Assembly: GCF_037975245.1 (NCBI RefSeq)
Contig: NC_092563.1
Location: 15,455,094-15,519,093 of the forward strand
Reading direction: 5' to 3'
Length of the DNA: 64,000 nt
DNA from: Apostichopus japonicus
Taxonomy: Eukaryota > Echinodermata > Holothuroidea > Aspidochirotida > Stichopodidae
Both the position numbers and the translations under genes were made by a program. How positions within the stretch are numbered: the first letter of the stretch is position 1; each line of letters begins with the position of its first letter. Positions 40,301-55,300 of this stretch are shown piece by piece. The notes below the pieces were generated by a model. The model ran no database searches and was not told the DNA's origin. It worked only from the letters and a program-made list of their open reading frames with translations.

Positions 40301-43300
40301 TGTGGTTTAATCTTCTGACAGCTATACAAGATTGGCAGTTTGAAATTTATTCAATTTGAACCACTGCTAGTGTATGCCTGCCCCAGTTTTTTAAGACAAT
40401 TGAATTACACAAGAAAAATTTTCAGTCGTAAAACTTCTGTGTATTGTTGTCTCAGGGCCATTTACAGTATACCATTAGAGATGGGCGAAGGATGTACCCC
40501 TTCTTCTGACCCCTCCCTCCCCTTTATCGAAATATTAAAATTAAAATTTTATTTTCAGCAGTCCCCCCCACCCCGAAATAAGGACCCTTTAAACTTTCGA
40601 ACCAGACTATTAGTTGCATGCATGCATACTGACGGTGATAATAAGATATGTATGGCCGTAAGCATACTTATACCGGTTCTTCTAAAATTAGTGAAATGGG
40701 CAGGCTCTATTGTCTAACTATTGAACACCCTTCAGGGTAACTCACACCTGATTGTTGGATAAACATGAAAATCTCTTGTACAATCTATCCTCCTGCTTTG
40801 ATGTGCACAGGAGTGGAAAACTGTGCCGCTGGTTAATAAATTTTGTCATTGTGGACCCTGCCTCCAAAAAAGTATACTTGTATTATAAGTATTCATCTTT
40901 TGAAACTGTATTCTTATTTAGTTCACCCTTTACAATCACTGTATGTAAAGCCAGGTAGCTAAACAAAATGGCACAATTGGAATATGTCAATAAAAGATTA
41001 GACAGTTTTTAGGGATTTTGATTGTTACTATGGTAACTAAATGCTGGAACTGTGTGTTTTACTTGTTTAACCTTTTTTTGGAATTAGAAATAGACTGATC
41101 TAGACTATAGATACAAAAATTGAAGTTTTGGGAACTGGTAGCATTTTTGCTGTAAATGAAATGGTGTCACCATTTAAATTTGCCATAATTGTTACACAAT
41201 TTCATAACTATGCAAGATTGTGTGCCAATTTTTATTCGCAGATCTAGTCTGTGGGATTGCTTAACTGAGAACCCCTGTATTATATTTCCCAACCAAGAGC
41301 AATCTAGGGTTTTCCCATCTGAAATGACTTTCTATAGTGAAAAGATTGCAAATTTTAGATAAAATGTTGAATTGGTAGCCATCCAATGTGTAAGTTATAA
41401 TCCATAAGCCCTTGCGGGCTTATCCCACATTTTTGGCTGCTTAAGCATTGTAAACATATCTCCTTGATTATTATTATTATGATTACCATTATATGGCATG
41501 CTCACATCACAAGACTGTGACACAGTTTTGAGATTACCGAAGTGGCTAGGTTGGGGTGATGGGGGGGGGGGGGGAGGGAAGGAGAAAGTGTAAAGGGAGT
41601 TCAGTGGTGGAAGGAAAAATTTCCCTGTATGATGGAACCGCTCTTGCATGAAAATCATTGCTCTGAAATAAATGGGAGGGAGAGGGGGGGCCTCGCCCTT
41701 TTCCCCTCCCAGTGCCGGGTTATGCAATATCACTGTGGTATACTTCATTAGCAAAAGAAAATGGAAACTAATTCCTTGGCATTTACCAGCACTAGCACTG
41801 GTACATATTTGGCTGTTTGGGGGATTGTTAAAATTATACAAATGATACTTAGGTCATGGAGCTGGTCCAAGTAGCAGCTTCCTGCTAGGAGGCAGTTTAC
41901 TGATAACCGCCTTCGAGGAGAAATTGTTTCCTCACATCAAAGGTAACTTTATGCAGTATTGAACTGCCCAAAGCCAAGTTTCTCACTAACCTGTCTCCTA
42001 TTCATAAGGCACTCCAATTGGTTGAAGTGTCCATGTACCAGCTGCAAGATAAGTTATGCAATCCTTAACACTACATTTCAAGGGATTCTGAAGGGAAGTG
42101 AGGGGGGTTTAGGGGAAGGGGGTAGGGGAAGGGGTTTGGGGGATGGGTGTGGGGGAGGGGTTTGGGGGAGGAGAGGGATTAGGGGAAGGAGGAGAGGAGT
42201 TAGGGAAGGGAAGGGATAAGAGGAGGGGAGAGATTAAGGGGACGGGAAAGATTAAATTGTAGAAAGTGCACATGACAAGGGGTTCCAAGTGCTTACAAAT
42301 ATATATCACAATTATATATGGGATTGCAGACTGCAGGAAAATATTTTGTTTGTTTGACTCAAGACTGCTTACTGCTGAGGTGTGCATCAGACAATTGTTA
42401 ATTGCATTAGTGTATTTAGTGTATATATCTCTTGTTGCAGTTTCTCTAGTGGACAGTGCCCAGTTTAATAATAAACAATCGTTGACCAGCTGTAGTAGGG
42501 GTATTGTCCGCGGTGTTTATGTGATGACCTATCCCATCAATTGTCCGTTTGCCATTCATCCATGTCCCATTGTCCGGTCTGAAGAGGTTTTTACTACCAG
42601 TGACAACAGTCGGCTCGGTTTAGCGGTGGTTTATTGTCCTCTGTGTGTCCGCTCTAATGGACAGTCAATAGGGTCCCCCCAACGGATGACAATGGGTCTT
42701 ATTTTCCGTGCCGCATTCAAAGGCAGACTATTGTAGTCCTGTTAAGTGGTCTAGAACACTAGCTGGATGCTACTCTTCTGGAGAAGGGAGGCAGCAAATG
42801 TGAAGATAGGGAAAGGCAGTTGTTGTGTGGATGAAGCTGTGTGATCTAGATGAGAAAGTAATGCAATCAAGGGTTAGATTGCAGAAATGGATTGTATATA
42901 TAGGGAAGGTTTGAATGGTAGAGAAAAGAGGATACTAGATACTATATACAAAATTTTATAAGGTACCTGAAAATTATCTCTTGCTTTGGCGCACGCACAA
43001 AGGTCGCACCAGAAAGGGGGGCCCAAAAAAAAAATTGGCAAACATTTTCATAGAGGTAACTTGCAAATGAAAAATACTGCATAACATTATCGTGGGTACA
43101 ATTAATGAATTTGAATCGATTAATGGCATGCATTCGTTGCCCAGACGCTTCATATGAATATTCAGTGCTCGTCATCATATGCAATTGAGCATATATTTTA
43201 TGAAACCTTCGATGTAAGTTCATCCTTATAAAATATATATTATATAGCTAAATCATTGCACTAATATGTATTGTCATTTGAGTTACTCTTGTATCCGAAT

Positions 43301-46300
43301 ACCATCGTCAAATGTATCTGACATTACAACTCCACATCCACAAATGTATCCATGCGTGACTTTAATAGAACAATTCCGGGCCGAAACCGCAGTTGTTGTT
43401 GTAACCTTGATAATGTATTTTTAGTGTACATATTATATTTAAGCATGGATGTATTATCCTGACATGTCAATGGTTAAAACTGTGGCTGGAAACGACAGGT
43501 GGCAAGTCATGTAAAGAATACTGTGCTCATAAAGGAAATGACAACACTTGACAGTTTCTCCATATAGACTGAAGAACAGATACATGTGTATGTCTGTATG
43601 TGTGGATGTGTATATGAATGTGTGTATGATGTATGTAGCCAGTTGACATCATGTACTGATGCCTGGAAATTACTCATTAATGTCACAATTGGAACAATTA
43701 TAAACATTCAAAGTTCGTCCCAAGGGCATGTTTCCTCTCTGAGGTACATTTTATTAAACTGATGTCACCTTCGATCCTAAATTATTCTCTAACAGATCGA
43801 CCGTCAGAAGTTGTTTAACATATTATGTTATGTCAGTATGTTCCCCAAAGTAAATTGAAAAAATTTGAGCTCTGGTGCAAAAATGCCGATCTCTTGCAAG
43901 TGGTCGTCAGGTTTGCCCCCAAATATGCTATACAAAGTTAGATAATGGCCACTTGATCATGCTTAAATTTCAAGTATTTTATTGCTACTGTACAAGCCCT
44001 GTGTAAGCCTGCTTATAATACCCCCCCCCCCCCCCAGTGGCAAATTTGGAGCATCAGAGCCACCTACACAAAATTTTCTCAGAAACCTAGAAATTCATTT
44101 TAAGCAATTTCTAAACTTTGGGTCCAACACTTATGACCTTTAAGTGGTGTCCCATATCTCACTTCATGGCCTTTTTAGATCCAACACATTTGAATAACCT
44201 CCAAACTTTATACAGTTAGAGACTGGTGCTCCAGCTTTTTTTCTGGGATATCTTTTCATCTCAAAGACATAAAATGAGTCTTTTTTCGAGTTAAAGATGG
44301 CTTCCATCATCATCCATCTCCACACACTACTACTACCCCAGATAGATTCATCCCTGCTGAGCTGATTCCTAAAATAGATAACCCTATCAGACAATGTGTT
44401 TGAGCATCAATTGATTTCTTGTTTTCTCAAGAGTTTAGTGGTGCAAAGTGGGAAAGAAAGACCCGACTGCCGCCAATGAACCAACAAATTTGGTAGTAAA
44501 AGCAGCCATTCAGGCAAGGCCAGTGTGAGCGTTGTGTGGGTTTTGTATTAATTAATGGAGCAGTTCAAAAACAGTTAAACCAATACAGTGGGTATATGTC
44601 CTAGTTTGACAAGATTGTAAGAAGAAGAAGATGAAAAAAAAGAACGGTTTAACCCAAGAGATTCGACACCCATCTCCCTCGAGAAAGATACAAATATCCC
44701 GAGGAAAATGTCTGTGGTTTTTCCCATCTTCATCCAGAGGCAGTCGGTGCTATACATTTTATAAAGATCGATAGTTTCTCTCCGGAGAACTAGTTTTCCA
44801 CAAACGTGTCACTTTCGATAATTAGATTTCGGTTTCGGCATTTTGATGCAATTTGGACACTTTAGGGTCGGATGATTTTGATGTAGTATGATAGGATAAT
44901 AAAACCACATTCTGTCTGGAGTTGTCTCATCCTTCAAGGCCTGCAGGTTTTATTTTACAGGGTTGCTGAATTTTGAGTGCATAATATCGTCTACACTGAT
45001 TATGTTAGGGTCTATCTTTTTATGTTACACAAAAGATTGTTTAGAAATACACACATATATACTACTCCTTGAATGTTATTTTTCTCTGAATTATTCAGGG
45101 AAAATGTGGATAAATTAGTAGTTGACCAAGAATACAATAACGATTAACTGTCGTTGTGGGTCGGTAGAAAGGGGCGGGAGGATCGGTAGAGAGGGGCAGG
45201 GGGGTCAGAAGAGAGGGGCAGGAGGGTAGCATTTGTCAGCAGATTGGTTCACTAAAAAATTTGTGGATGGAAGCAGCAGTCAACTCTTGGAAATAAGCTT
45301 AAATTTGAAGAGGTTATTTTAAATTGAGTACTTTGTAAATTCTCTCCTCACTTTCCATGTACCCTGGAAGCCTGCATGGTCCTCAATGATGAAGCAACTT
45401 TTCCCAATTAATGTGGGGGGGGGGGGGGGGAACACTGTGAGTGAATAAGTGAATATGTACTTCACTCCTCTCTTACCTGTCTCCTACCACACTAACGCAC
45501 TTCCTAATCTAACGCCACTGGTATAATTTAAGCATTGCACCCTCGGTGACCTCCGCTGCGAGTCACTGCACACTATTTCTTCCTTCCAAATTTTCTGTGG
45601 ATTCTTGCTCGTCCTCTTCACATATGTGTACTAAATCCAGTCTTAGTGAAAGATTATTAACCAAAACGATGAAAGAGAAGTAAATAACTTTTTGAAGGTA
45701 TTCACAATGCACAATAGGCTATGTACAAAGAACTCTTACAATGCCAGTGCTCATAATGTGCAGTCTTAAGTTTGCGCTCCATCGCAAAACTGTAAATGAT
45801 ACAATTATGGCTTAAAAATGATTACATAAATTAAAATGTCTCATTTTCTTCTTTGTCTTTTCTCGTAGGTCGGTCTTCTGCGGACTGCCTCCGATGACTA
45901 TCTCATCGAACCCTTGCCCTCCCACCTTGAAAGATTATTCAGCAATACTACCTCATCATCAGAAAGTCGCCCTCACATTATTTACAAACGATCTGTGACC
46001 TCCGTATCACCAGCAGCAGCAGCGCACAATACAACCCAACAACAAACGTCGGAGCACCATGGCAACGGGACGAGGACAAAGAAGAGTAAAACAGCGCAGC
46101 ATTTTTGTGGGAAGAGAAAAAAGTGTGAGTATTGCGTACCTTGGTGGTACCTCAGTGGTACCCTTCCCACCCTTTACACTCTCCCACTTTGAACTATGTA
46201 CAAGTACTTTGCTGTCTACAATGTTAGTGTCATACCCACATGGTATATAGAATTTATTTCTCCCCATCTTGCCATTTTTGAATGTTCCACATGAGACACC

Positions 46301-49300
46301 CCTACTCCTGGTATTCCCTTGACTCCCACCACCCCACTCCTCCCCCTTCCCTTCCAAAGCTAAAATGTTCTTATAATTGACCATTGGCTAAGATAGGGAT
46401 TGGGGATCACTGCCCAGCTTCATCCAACTACTGCTTATATAGCCATATTTATAGTGAGCACCGTTTTGATGGTCCACTTAAAGTTTAGAATGAAACATGG
46501 AAGTAGAAACGATCGCAAACAGGGATAGCCATCAGAGTCAGGTTGCGAGGCCATGAAGAATTGACTTCTCCAAAATTCTGACTTGCGTGAAAACATGTTT
46601 GGGCAATTCGTTTTCCGTACAGGAATGCTGGAGGAAAAGTTCAAAGCGAATTTGTTTGATTAGCCGAGACCACAAAAAAGCGGGACATGTTTGCCCATGC
46701 TGACAACATCAAATAAGACTTAACTTCGTTTAGTCTGTTTGCTGTAAATAGGGTAATTGGGTTACTTCTCGAAAGTCAAGATAGACCCACAATAAACCGT
46801 ACAATGGCTTCGGCGAGTCTGTTGACATTCAAGCGTTCCGGCATTGCGGGGCTGGGTGGACGTGTGTATGTACATCCTATTAATTTCCTATCATTGAGGC
46901 TCTGGAGTATATATATTTATATACTTGTGTTTACATGTAAATTACTATTAGCTCTTTGTGCCGATGGAGTGACTTTTGCAAAAACAATCTGATCAGGAGG
47001 GCTGGGTAGAAGGAGGGGGCCGTGGGGGGAGGGGGATTTAACCATTTAAACATTTGACATACTGAACTACGTCCTCAGCAAAATTGATATAAGACGGTTG
47101 CCTGTATTGTGGATGAAACATCTCTCGACATGGTTGTTGGTTTTATAGTCAGTGTGCATCACCATACAATTTAAATACCCCAGAAAGTCATGATACAATG
47201 TTTGCTAGATTTCTTCAAACTAAAGTTTAAGACCACTACTGCAAATAGGTCATCTTTTTAATGGCAGTTCTGATCCTCAAGTCATTACAGACGATTAGAC
47301 AATAAATACAAGGTCCAAGGTAAGGCAGCAAAAAAAAAATGTGTCAGAGGTGCCAGCAACATGCTCGCTGAGGTTTGAACAAGAAGTAATTGTATTGTTT
47401 GACTTTGTACTCGTCAATGAGGTCGAAACCGATTGAACTTGTGTTGTAATGACATATATCTCTTTCGGATAATGAACAAATATGACCGAGTCATTAATGG
47501 TATTTGAAGGTCACGAGGTCAACACGAACAGCAGAGTTTGCTGGACATTCGTGAGTTCCCACTCGCTCCCCCCCCCCACCCACCCTCCACCGATGGAGAA
47601 GATGATACTGTCAGCTTTGAAGTTCTTTCCTTATCAGAGAAAAATAGCTGGAAGCATCTCTTTACCAAAAATTACTCTTGGGATTGTAGTCTGATGTTTC
47701 GTTTTATCTTCCTATTCTCCATTTTTGTTTGGTTTTTGTTTTGTGTGTTATTACAATCGATAATGTTAAGAGTATACAAGAAGTGCTCTGTGATCATAGA
47801 AGACGACTATATTATTATTATTCTTACCCACTTGAAAAAGTTTCATCTCATATCTCATCATCTCCTTAAAATTTGGCCTGATAGTTTTCATCTTGAGGAC
47901 AGGAATATATCCCCATTGTCATCTTTTAGAGGTAACTAAATATGCCCACTGCTAACAAGATTACTCACCTTCCCGTGGGGATAACCCTGAGCAAATGGAT
48001 CTCATTCAAAGTTTCAGTCTACAGCTAAAAGCCCCTAAGGTTAAAATGTCTTTTAATTTGGAACACAAAACCCCTCTTCTGTTTGGCCTGATGTCATGGA
48101 CCACCTTTTTTTTTCACCAGAGACTTTTTTTGAAAAGTTCAGTTCCAGTCAGTAGGTAGATTGGAAGGTTATTGTCATTCCAGAGGGAGGGGTACTTGCA
48201 GCGCCCTCTGTCCTCATATTAAAGGGGTACGATAGTGGCATCGAAGCTCATTTGTGTTTCCCCGAGAAATGCAATGCAACCATAAATATCCTGGAGCTTT
48301 TGCAAACATTGTTTTCATGCAGATAGTTATTTATGTCTCCAAATTGAAAAGTATACAGAGAGAGAGAGAAAAAAAAAGTAAAGGAATGAAATAAAAGGTT
48401 TACTGAGGCTTTTTCTTGTACCAATACTAATGTGCAACGTTACGAATTGCAGACTCCCACCCATAGACCGTTTGGATCTGAGCCGTCTTATCTGGAAAGA
48501 AACTGAAAGTACTTCAAACTTTATTAGCCAAATTGTTTAGAAATTTTAGGGTCGGATAGCATCAAGAAATTTCAAAGTAACAGTCAACCCAAACTGATCG
48601 TTGGAAATAATTTGAAAGTTTGTTGAAAATTCCGGTAAATCCAAGACATGTACGTATAACACAATATGTTCCAAGCATATCTTTCTCCTGCAGATGTATA
48701 AATAGTAGAAAATGAGGATTTTTAGGACAAAGTTTTAATTGTAATTCCGGTATTCAATATTGACCTTTAATTGTGTCGACAGCGATGTCAGTTTTGAATC
48801 TCTGGACAAACAAATCCCGACATTGACTTTAAAGTTATAAGCCATTCCCCCCCCCCTCCCACAAGTGAAAACGTGCCATTCTGATTGTAATCGAGGGGGG
48901 ACTTCATCTCTTATTTATTCTTTGACAAATATAGTAGACTTATTGGAACTTGACAAAGGCTAAGCTCTTGTGCCTTCTAGCTTAATGCTATTGTTGTGAC
49001 TGTTTCAATCTCCCAGTGGCTGCTCTTGATGGCATTGTACTTCTGTTCTTGTTGGTGACCATGAATGGCAATGGGGGCGGATGTGTCTGTCACACCAGCT
49101 AGTCAATCAAAGTGTCAAGTGAATTAGGTATTGTTGTCAAGCTCTCTCAGGGACTTCAATCTCATTCCAAGAAATTGTCAATCATCCATCTTTAGACCTG
49201 TCCAAAATACATGTAAACTTTTAACTTGTTAGCTGACTTACCTCTCAATTATAAATTGGGCCTATCATTATTTTTGAACTTAGAAAATCTTTTGGATGGA

Positions 49301-52300
49301 TTTGTTTCCCTTCAGGAACAAGGTTGAATTGTTTGGATATTTTTAGCATTTACCTGCAGTAACTGAGAGGGAGGGAGAGAGGGGGGGGGGGGGTTGGGAG
49401 AGATTATTAAAAGTGAACATGTCCTTGTATCATAAAAAACACAATTTAAGTTTACATGTAAACACAAAATTACTGTAGCATGATATACATTGATATAGCA
49501 GATTTGGTAAGCTGTCAGTGTATACCATCTTAAGATGAAAGCAAAAGTTAGTAGGTTTCAAATTGGCTCCAAGTGAGTTAATACCAAATGTTTGGGTGAC
49601 AAAATGTGAAGAATCTAGTGAAATTCAGTTTTATACTGGTATATATGTTCTCATATTACCTCTGGTGAAAATCTTCACAAATATTGTAGGTTGTGAATCT
49701 ATAGTCACGTCCATGTGTAGAAATAACACAAGAAAGGTTTCTTCAAATATCATGCATGCATCATGAGATATCTCGGTTAAGTATCACACGACCAAAGTAA
49801 ACAAACCATCATTAATATTGATATGGTCATGCAAATGAGTTTTGTTGAAAATACAAGTTCAAAGAGAAGTTCACAAAATTGAGAACAGAACAAGATGAAA
49901 CATAATTTGTTACCTTCTATTTGAACTTGGCTAGCTAAAACTTTACCTCAGTGGTTTTGGTTTTTGCTCAAGATTGGAAATGAACACACTAAACTACAGA
50001 GCCACTGAAGGTGTTAAGTTTTTTGATAGAGTAAAAAAAAAATAGAAAAGAAGTCATATATTATTCCTTGAATTCTGTTCATAAATGTAAAATAATAAAA
50101 ATTAAGAAATAAAAATCCTCCTTGAATGGTGAAAAATTACCTCCCCTATGGTGAAAATGATTTGTTGTCATGAACTTATATCCCTTGGTCAGAATGTCAT
50201 CGTCAAGTTTAAACCCATCGACATTGAGAATTCCGATCATAATTTGCCTTTGTGTGGCAGCTCGTTTAACTTTGGCACCTGGTAACAATTTGTACTCTTG
50301 CTTGTTTTATATGCATATAACACATACTTGACTCGGTTTATTCCCCCTGGTATAGTTTTCAAAATACCACAGAAAAGAGTGCAGGAAATAAATTTCTTTT
50401 TCAAACAGTACACAAAACAAAATACCCCCCCCCCCCCCCTCTTCTTTACCATAAACTATCCTATCCTTTCCCCTTCAAAAGGTAATGAAGAAGTAGAAAT
50501 GTAACAGGTGGTCACTCATTGAAGGAACCCGGGGAGGGGGAGGGGGAGGGAGAGGGGAAAAAGGGCTTGTATACTGAAACAGTACACCTCACCATTAATA
50601 TAATTAATTTTGAATGAGCAATAAAAACATTATTTGCTATAAGAGTGACTAGCCAGTAGCCAAGCGATTCAGCCGATAGATATGTTGGGAGAGAGTGGTG
50701 ATAAAACTCAGACTGCTCCTTTAAAATCATAGGGCAACAATTATGACAGTTGCTCTATATTCCAGCTACTACTGTGTTACCAATTAAGTGACCTCTTTCT
50801 GCTATTTTGCTTAGATCTTTAAGCTATACTATCAGCTAGAACTTGTGAAATTCCATTACATTATTGGGAACAACTCAAGCAGATCATATCCAATAGAACT
50901 TGTGGTTTGTAATTCACCATGTTTCCAGACCGCAAAGAACATTTCCTCTTTTTTTTTCTGGTTGCAGACCTGTATGGTTTTGAGGTTTAAACGTGTTATA
51001 TCATTAGGCAAGCGAGAACCCATATCATGAATTAAGTAAATTAATGTGTGGTTGGTTATAGTCTCCTGCTAGATAGAGAAAACTTGTGACATTTTTATTA
51101 TGATTTTATCACCTTTAAAGATTGGTTTTCTTCAGCTTTTACCAGGTTGGGATATTGTGCCTATCTGCTGAACATATCTCTACCTCCCTCACCTTACTCC
51201 CCCCCCCCTTCCACCTCCCCTATCCTCCTCCTCTTCCTCCATCCCAGAGTTCAAGCTATTAGTCAGATGAGATGGGATGTAACTTTTGAACATGGAGTAG
51301 AGAGAAAAGGGGAGGGTTGGTATGTGAGGGGGAGGGGAGGGGAAATGATTTGTGGTATGTTGATTCAAGGTTTCAACCACATTCGAAAAAAACCCATATG
51401 TCAGAATGTAAAGTATTATGTAACATCATATCCTGTCAAAACGGAACCAAAATCTTGTGTCAATTTAGGTATAATCCTAACTTTGTGTAAAGGTGTACCA
51501 TAAAATGTTTGTGAACAATAAGTGCAGGTACTTCTAGCAGCCCTTCCTTGGTCACAAATATGCCAGCAGGGTTCATGAGAGGTGAGTTTGACTTTCAGGG
51601 TACTGTCAAACGAAAACAAACAAAAGATCTTTATGACAACCATAAGTTGTCAACGTTTAATGAAACAAAAACAATTTCAGAGCAAATTCACCTTCCTTAC
51701 TGATTTTCTGTGAAACATTAAGTAGAGTTATAGTTCAGGATATTCAAAATATATAAACTCACTGTGTCACATGAGTTTCAAATTACCAGGTAATGTATGT
51801 TTAAACCATAATGTCTCCACAAAGTGGCTTTTCCAGGAACATTGCAAAGTTCACCGAACTCATGTTCGGTTGAAATGAGTATGACATGTATGGATATTGT
51901 GTGGTTCTTGGATACAGGGGGAGGGGGGGGGAATGATGATGACATTTATGGATATTGTGTGGTTCTTGGATACAGGGGGAGGTGGGGAGGTTATTCTCCC
52001 ATCTTTTTTTCTTTCATGATTTTCTTTGAATTTTCTCTTTAAATCCTTTTGAACATCATTTAGGAAGACGGAGTGAGAATCGGTAACCATAATTCATGCA
52101 GGATTCCAAAAGTCACTTCAGAAATTACAGGGGGAGGGAGGGGGTGGGGTGGTGGGGAGAGGGTGGGGGTGGTGGGGAGAGGGTGGGGGAAGGGCAGAGG
52201 GTGAGGGAGGGGAGAGGGTGAGGAAAGGGGGTGGTTAACTTTTAATGAGCAGAATACTTTTTAATAAAATTCTATGATATCATTTCAGTGTTCCAGTAAA

Positions 52301-55300
52301 TTTATGACATTTTGAGCAGAATACTTTTTTACTGTTTAATAAAATTCTATGATATTATTTCAGTGTTCCAATGAATTTATGTCATTTTACTTGCTGTAAG
52401 TTGCGATCATCATCAGTCTGTATCGGAAAAAGACCGGTGAATTCTTAAAGGTGGCAGCAGATTTATTTTACGCAGGGTTTTGAACTTTGGATGCAATCTG
52501 TTTAAGATGCAACTTAGGAGCATGTTGTAGGTAATTAAATGCTACATATTGTATCATGGTAGTTACATGGTGGACGCATCCAATACATATACTCAGCTAT
52601 TAATGACCAGACTACATGAAAGGGAGAAAGAATAGGGACTTTCCCTTCAATAACACACCCTCCCCCCCCCCATAAAAAATATTTAAAAAATCACCATTTC
52701 TTCTATGATGACTTTACAAAGTAATGCATAATGTGCAAAAACTGAAGATCTACCAAACAATCATGGAAAACCAAGTTAAATCATTACAGAATCTACAAAA
52801 GAAAAAACGCAAAAATTATGGGATTTATTATAAATTAAGGTAACAGATATGGCCATGTGAAGAAATCCTTGTCAGCTTTGGGAATTGTACCTCAGGGTAT
52901 TCATTGTGATACATACCCTAGCTACTACAGTATGTACATAGGGAACATTGAAATATATATCACCTCGGTGGTGAGAGGATGTGGATTATATTGTCAATTA
53001 AGATGTCAAATGTAACCAATATCATCATAATTTGTATTTTGTTCATTGTATTGTAATTTCTGAACTTTGGCTCCGAAAAAAAGAAGAAAAAAGTACAAAT
53101 TAACAGAAAGGGCAAGCCTGAATGATTGGATAATAACCTGTCCTCTTTTAATAATTAGTAATTCAGTAGTCTGTAAGAGAGGGCTGTTAGGAAGTCATTA
53201 TCACACAAAGAGAATTATGGAAAAGTTTTACTTAATCAATCCCCTGTCATTTGTGGTCCTTTATGAGATTTCCTCGGAATTAGGCAGGATTTTATGACAA
53301 TGTTCTGGCGTCCAGCTCATCAACCACAAAAACCGTTAATGAGGGTGGGGTTAGAACTGTGACCAGCCAACTTCAAACAGTGAACATCTAGTATTAACCC
53401 ACTCTCTCCACGGAATGACCGATTGCTTACATAACCGGTCGGAAATAGGATGTACTTCAGAGACACTCTGGCATGGATGGTTTCCTTAATGAGTTTATGG
53501 ATGCATTCAATAACTCATTAATATGCTTGTACTTTACTTGGTCAGACAGGAATATGAACTTGACTATGTTCTACTTGAGATCCAAACAGGTGACATCCGG
53601 ATCATGTTTCTGAGTAATAATTAAACAAAGGAACCTCGCAGAGAATCCCCTTTCGAAAAACCAGTAGTATACCATAAAACATGTTGCATGTGATCTCCTC
53701 TTGGTATAGATAATGTTATAATAAATTAATCTTTTTAAGTTCTGGCATCCACTGATATTTGTTGCTACCAACTGCCATCCCCCCTCCCTCCCTCCCCTCC
53801 CCTTCTCTCCCATATTCTGAAACTGTTTGCTTTATATCTTTGTTTTGTTTTCTTTTAAATTTATTTTCAAGTATCACATGTCAAACCAATTAAGGATGTG
53901 ATGCATCGTCTTGAGACATTGGATGGTAATGTACATGATTATTATCTTGGAACGAATTAATGTAGCGAAGGAGCACGTAACACTCTTTTTTGCGGTCTTG
54001 AGTCTTAAGTCGAAGTGATACACATCTCCAGAAGATCCAAATATATGAGTCATGATGTCGGTGCAGTTCCTTTCTAAACAAGATAGGGGAAAAAATGAAA
54101 AGGGTGCCGGCAACTTTTGAGGCTATCTACGTACAGTTTTATATTAACTTGGGCAGTTTGTGATGACCAATATCATATAAATTGATCAGTTATTAATTTG
54201 TCTAAATAAGAAACTTGTACATCACTGACACTTTTATAGGGTGAAGTGATTAGGTGGGAGGGGTAGGGAGAAGGTGGGAGGGGTAGGGTGAAGAGATTAG
54301 GTGGGAGGGGTAGGGGGAAGGGAAGGACAGTCATTAACCTATGAATTTCTGAAAATTTTAGAAAGATAATTTCTGAGTCACAGCAAGGAAATCAAATTAA
54401 GGCAATTTTTATTAGCTCATACCAGCATGCTGGTGTGAGCTATTGTTACAGTGCGGCGTCTATCACTCTATCATTCTATCACTCTATCACTCTATCCGTC
54501 AACAATTGGTAAAACCGCTCCCACTCGCACAGTGTTTGATGGAATTTCATGAAACTTGGACACAAGGACCATTAGGTATAGGTCCATCAGAGATGATCCA
54601 AAATGTGGGGTCAAAGGTCACCTGTGGGCCGTAATGGGCCATTTTGTGGAAATACGCAAAATGCTTCTTCTCCTACAGATTCCATGGTACAATGTTGAGG
54701 GTTTGTCACGATAGTACTATGGTAGTTTTACCTTCAGGGTGTTCATGAATTTGAGATCAAAGATCAACTAGGGGTCTTTTGTGGCCCGGGCCGCGGCCCT
54801 ATATTTTCAAATTGCTCCTGTTCGTACAGTGTATGGCCAATTATAATGAAACTTGGTCACAATGTTCCTCAGGATGAGAGTTACGAGGGGTGTTCGGAAA
54901 ATTGAGGTCAAAGGTCATTTAGGGGGTCATCGGGGGTCATTCTTTGTAATATTTTCAAATATCTCAATCTCCTCAAGATTTTGATGGATCATATTCAAAG
55001 TTGAACTGATGATAGTTGGATTGTGTATGAATAAGGTGATGCTTAAAAAATTTTGGTCAAAAGTTAATTAATTACAATTAATCCCCATTGTTTAAAAAGA
55101 TCTGAGCCTTCACTTTTTGCCAAAGCTCCTTTAATTTGTCTCCCAGTGTCTGCAGTGTTCGTTTACATTTGTGGTTAAGCTCTGCAGAGGCTGTTAGTGG
55201 AATTAAAGCAGGACTGGGAGTTGTTATTATTAACTGTTGAACTGTAAGCATGAGAGCCCTATAGCCAATCAGCACTTGCCGATTCTTAGAAGTCTTTGAG

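Larger units (their letters stand above)
28316..45868 (+). other. Intron between propeptide exons (17.6 kb)
   Basis: Bounded by a GTGAGT donor and a T-rich TAG acceptor, phase 0. It contains the purine-rich tract, the AGGTCA-rich repeat element, a 25-bp minisatellite, a hammerhead-like repeat on the minus strand and G-rich tracts; no other gene was recognised on either strand. Confidence 0.85.

Noticed and set aside
42266-42736. 156-codon plus-strand open frame.
   Set aside because: Its upstream part is ordinary AT-rich DNA and the rest is the ATTGTCCG-motif block; no domain or codon signal suggests a protein.
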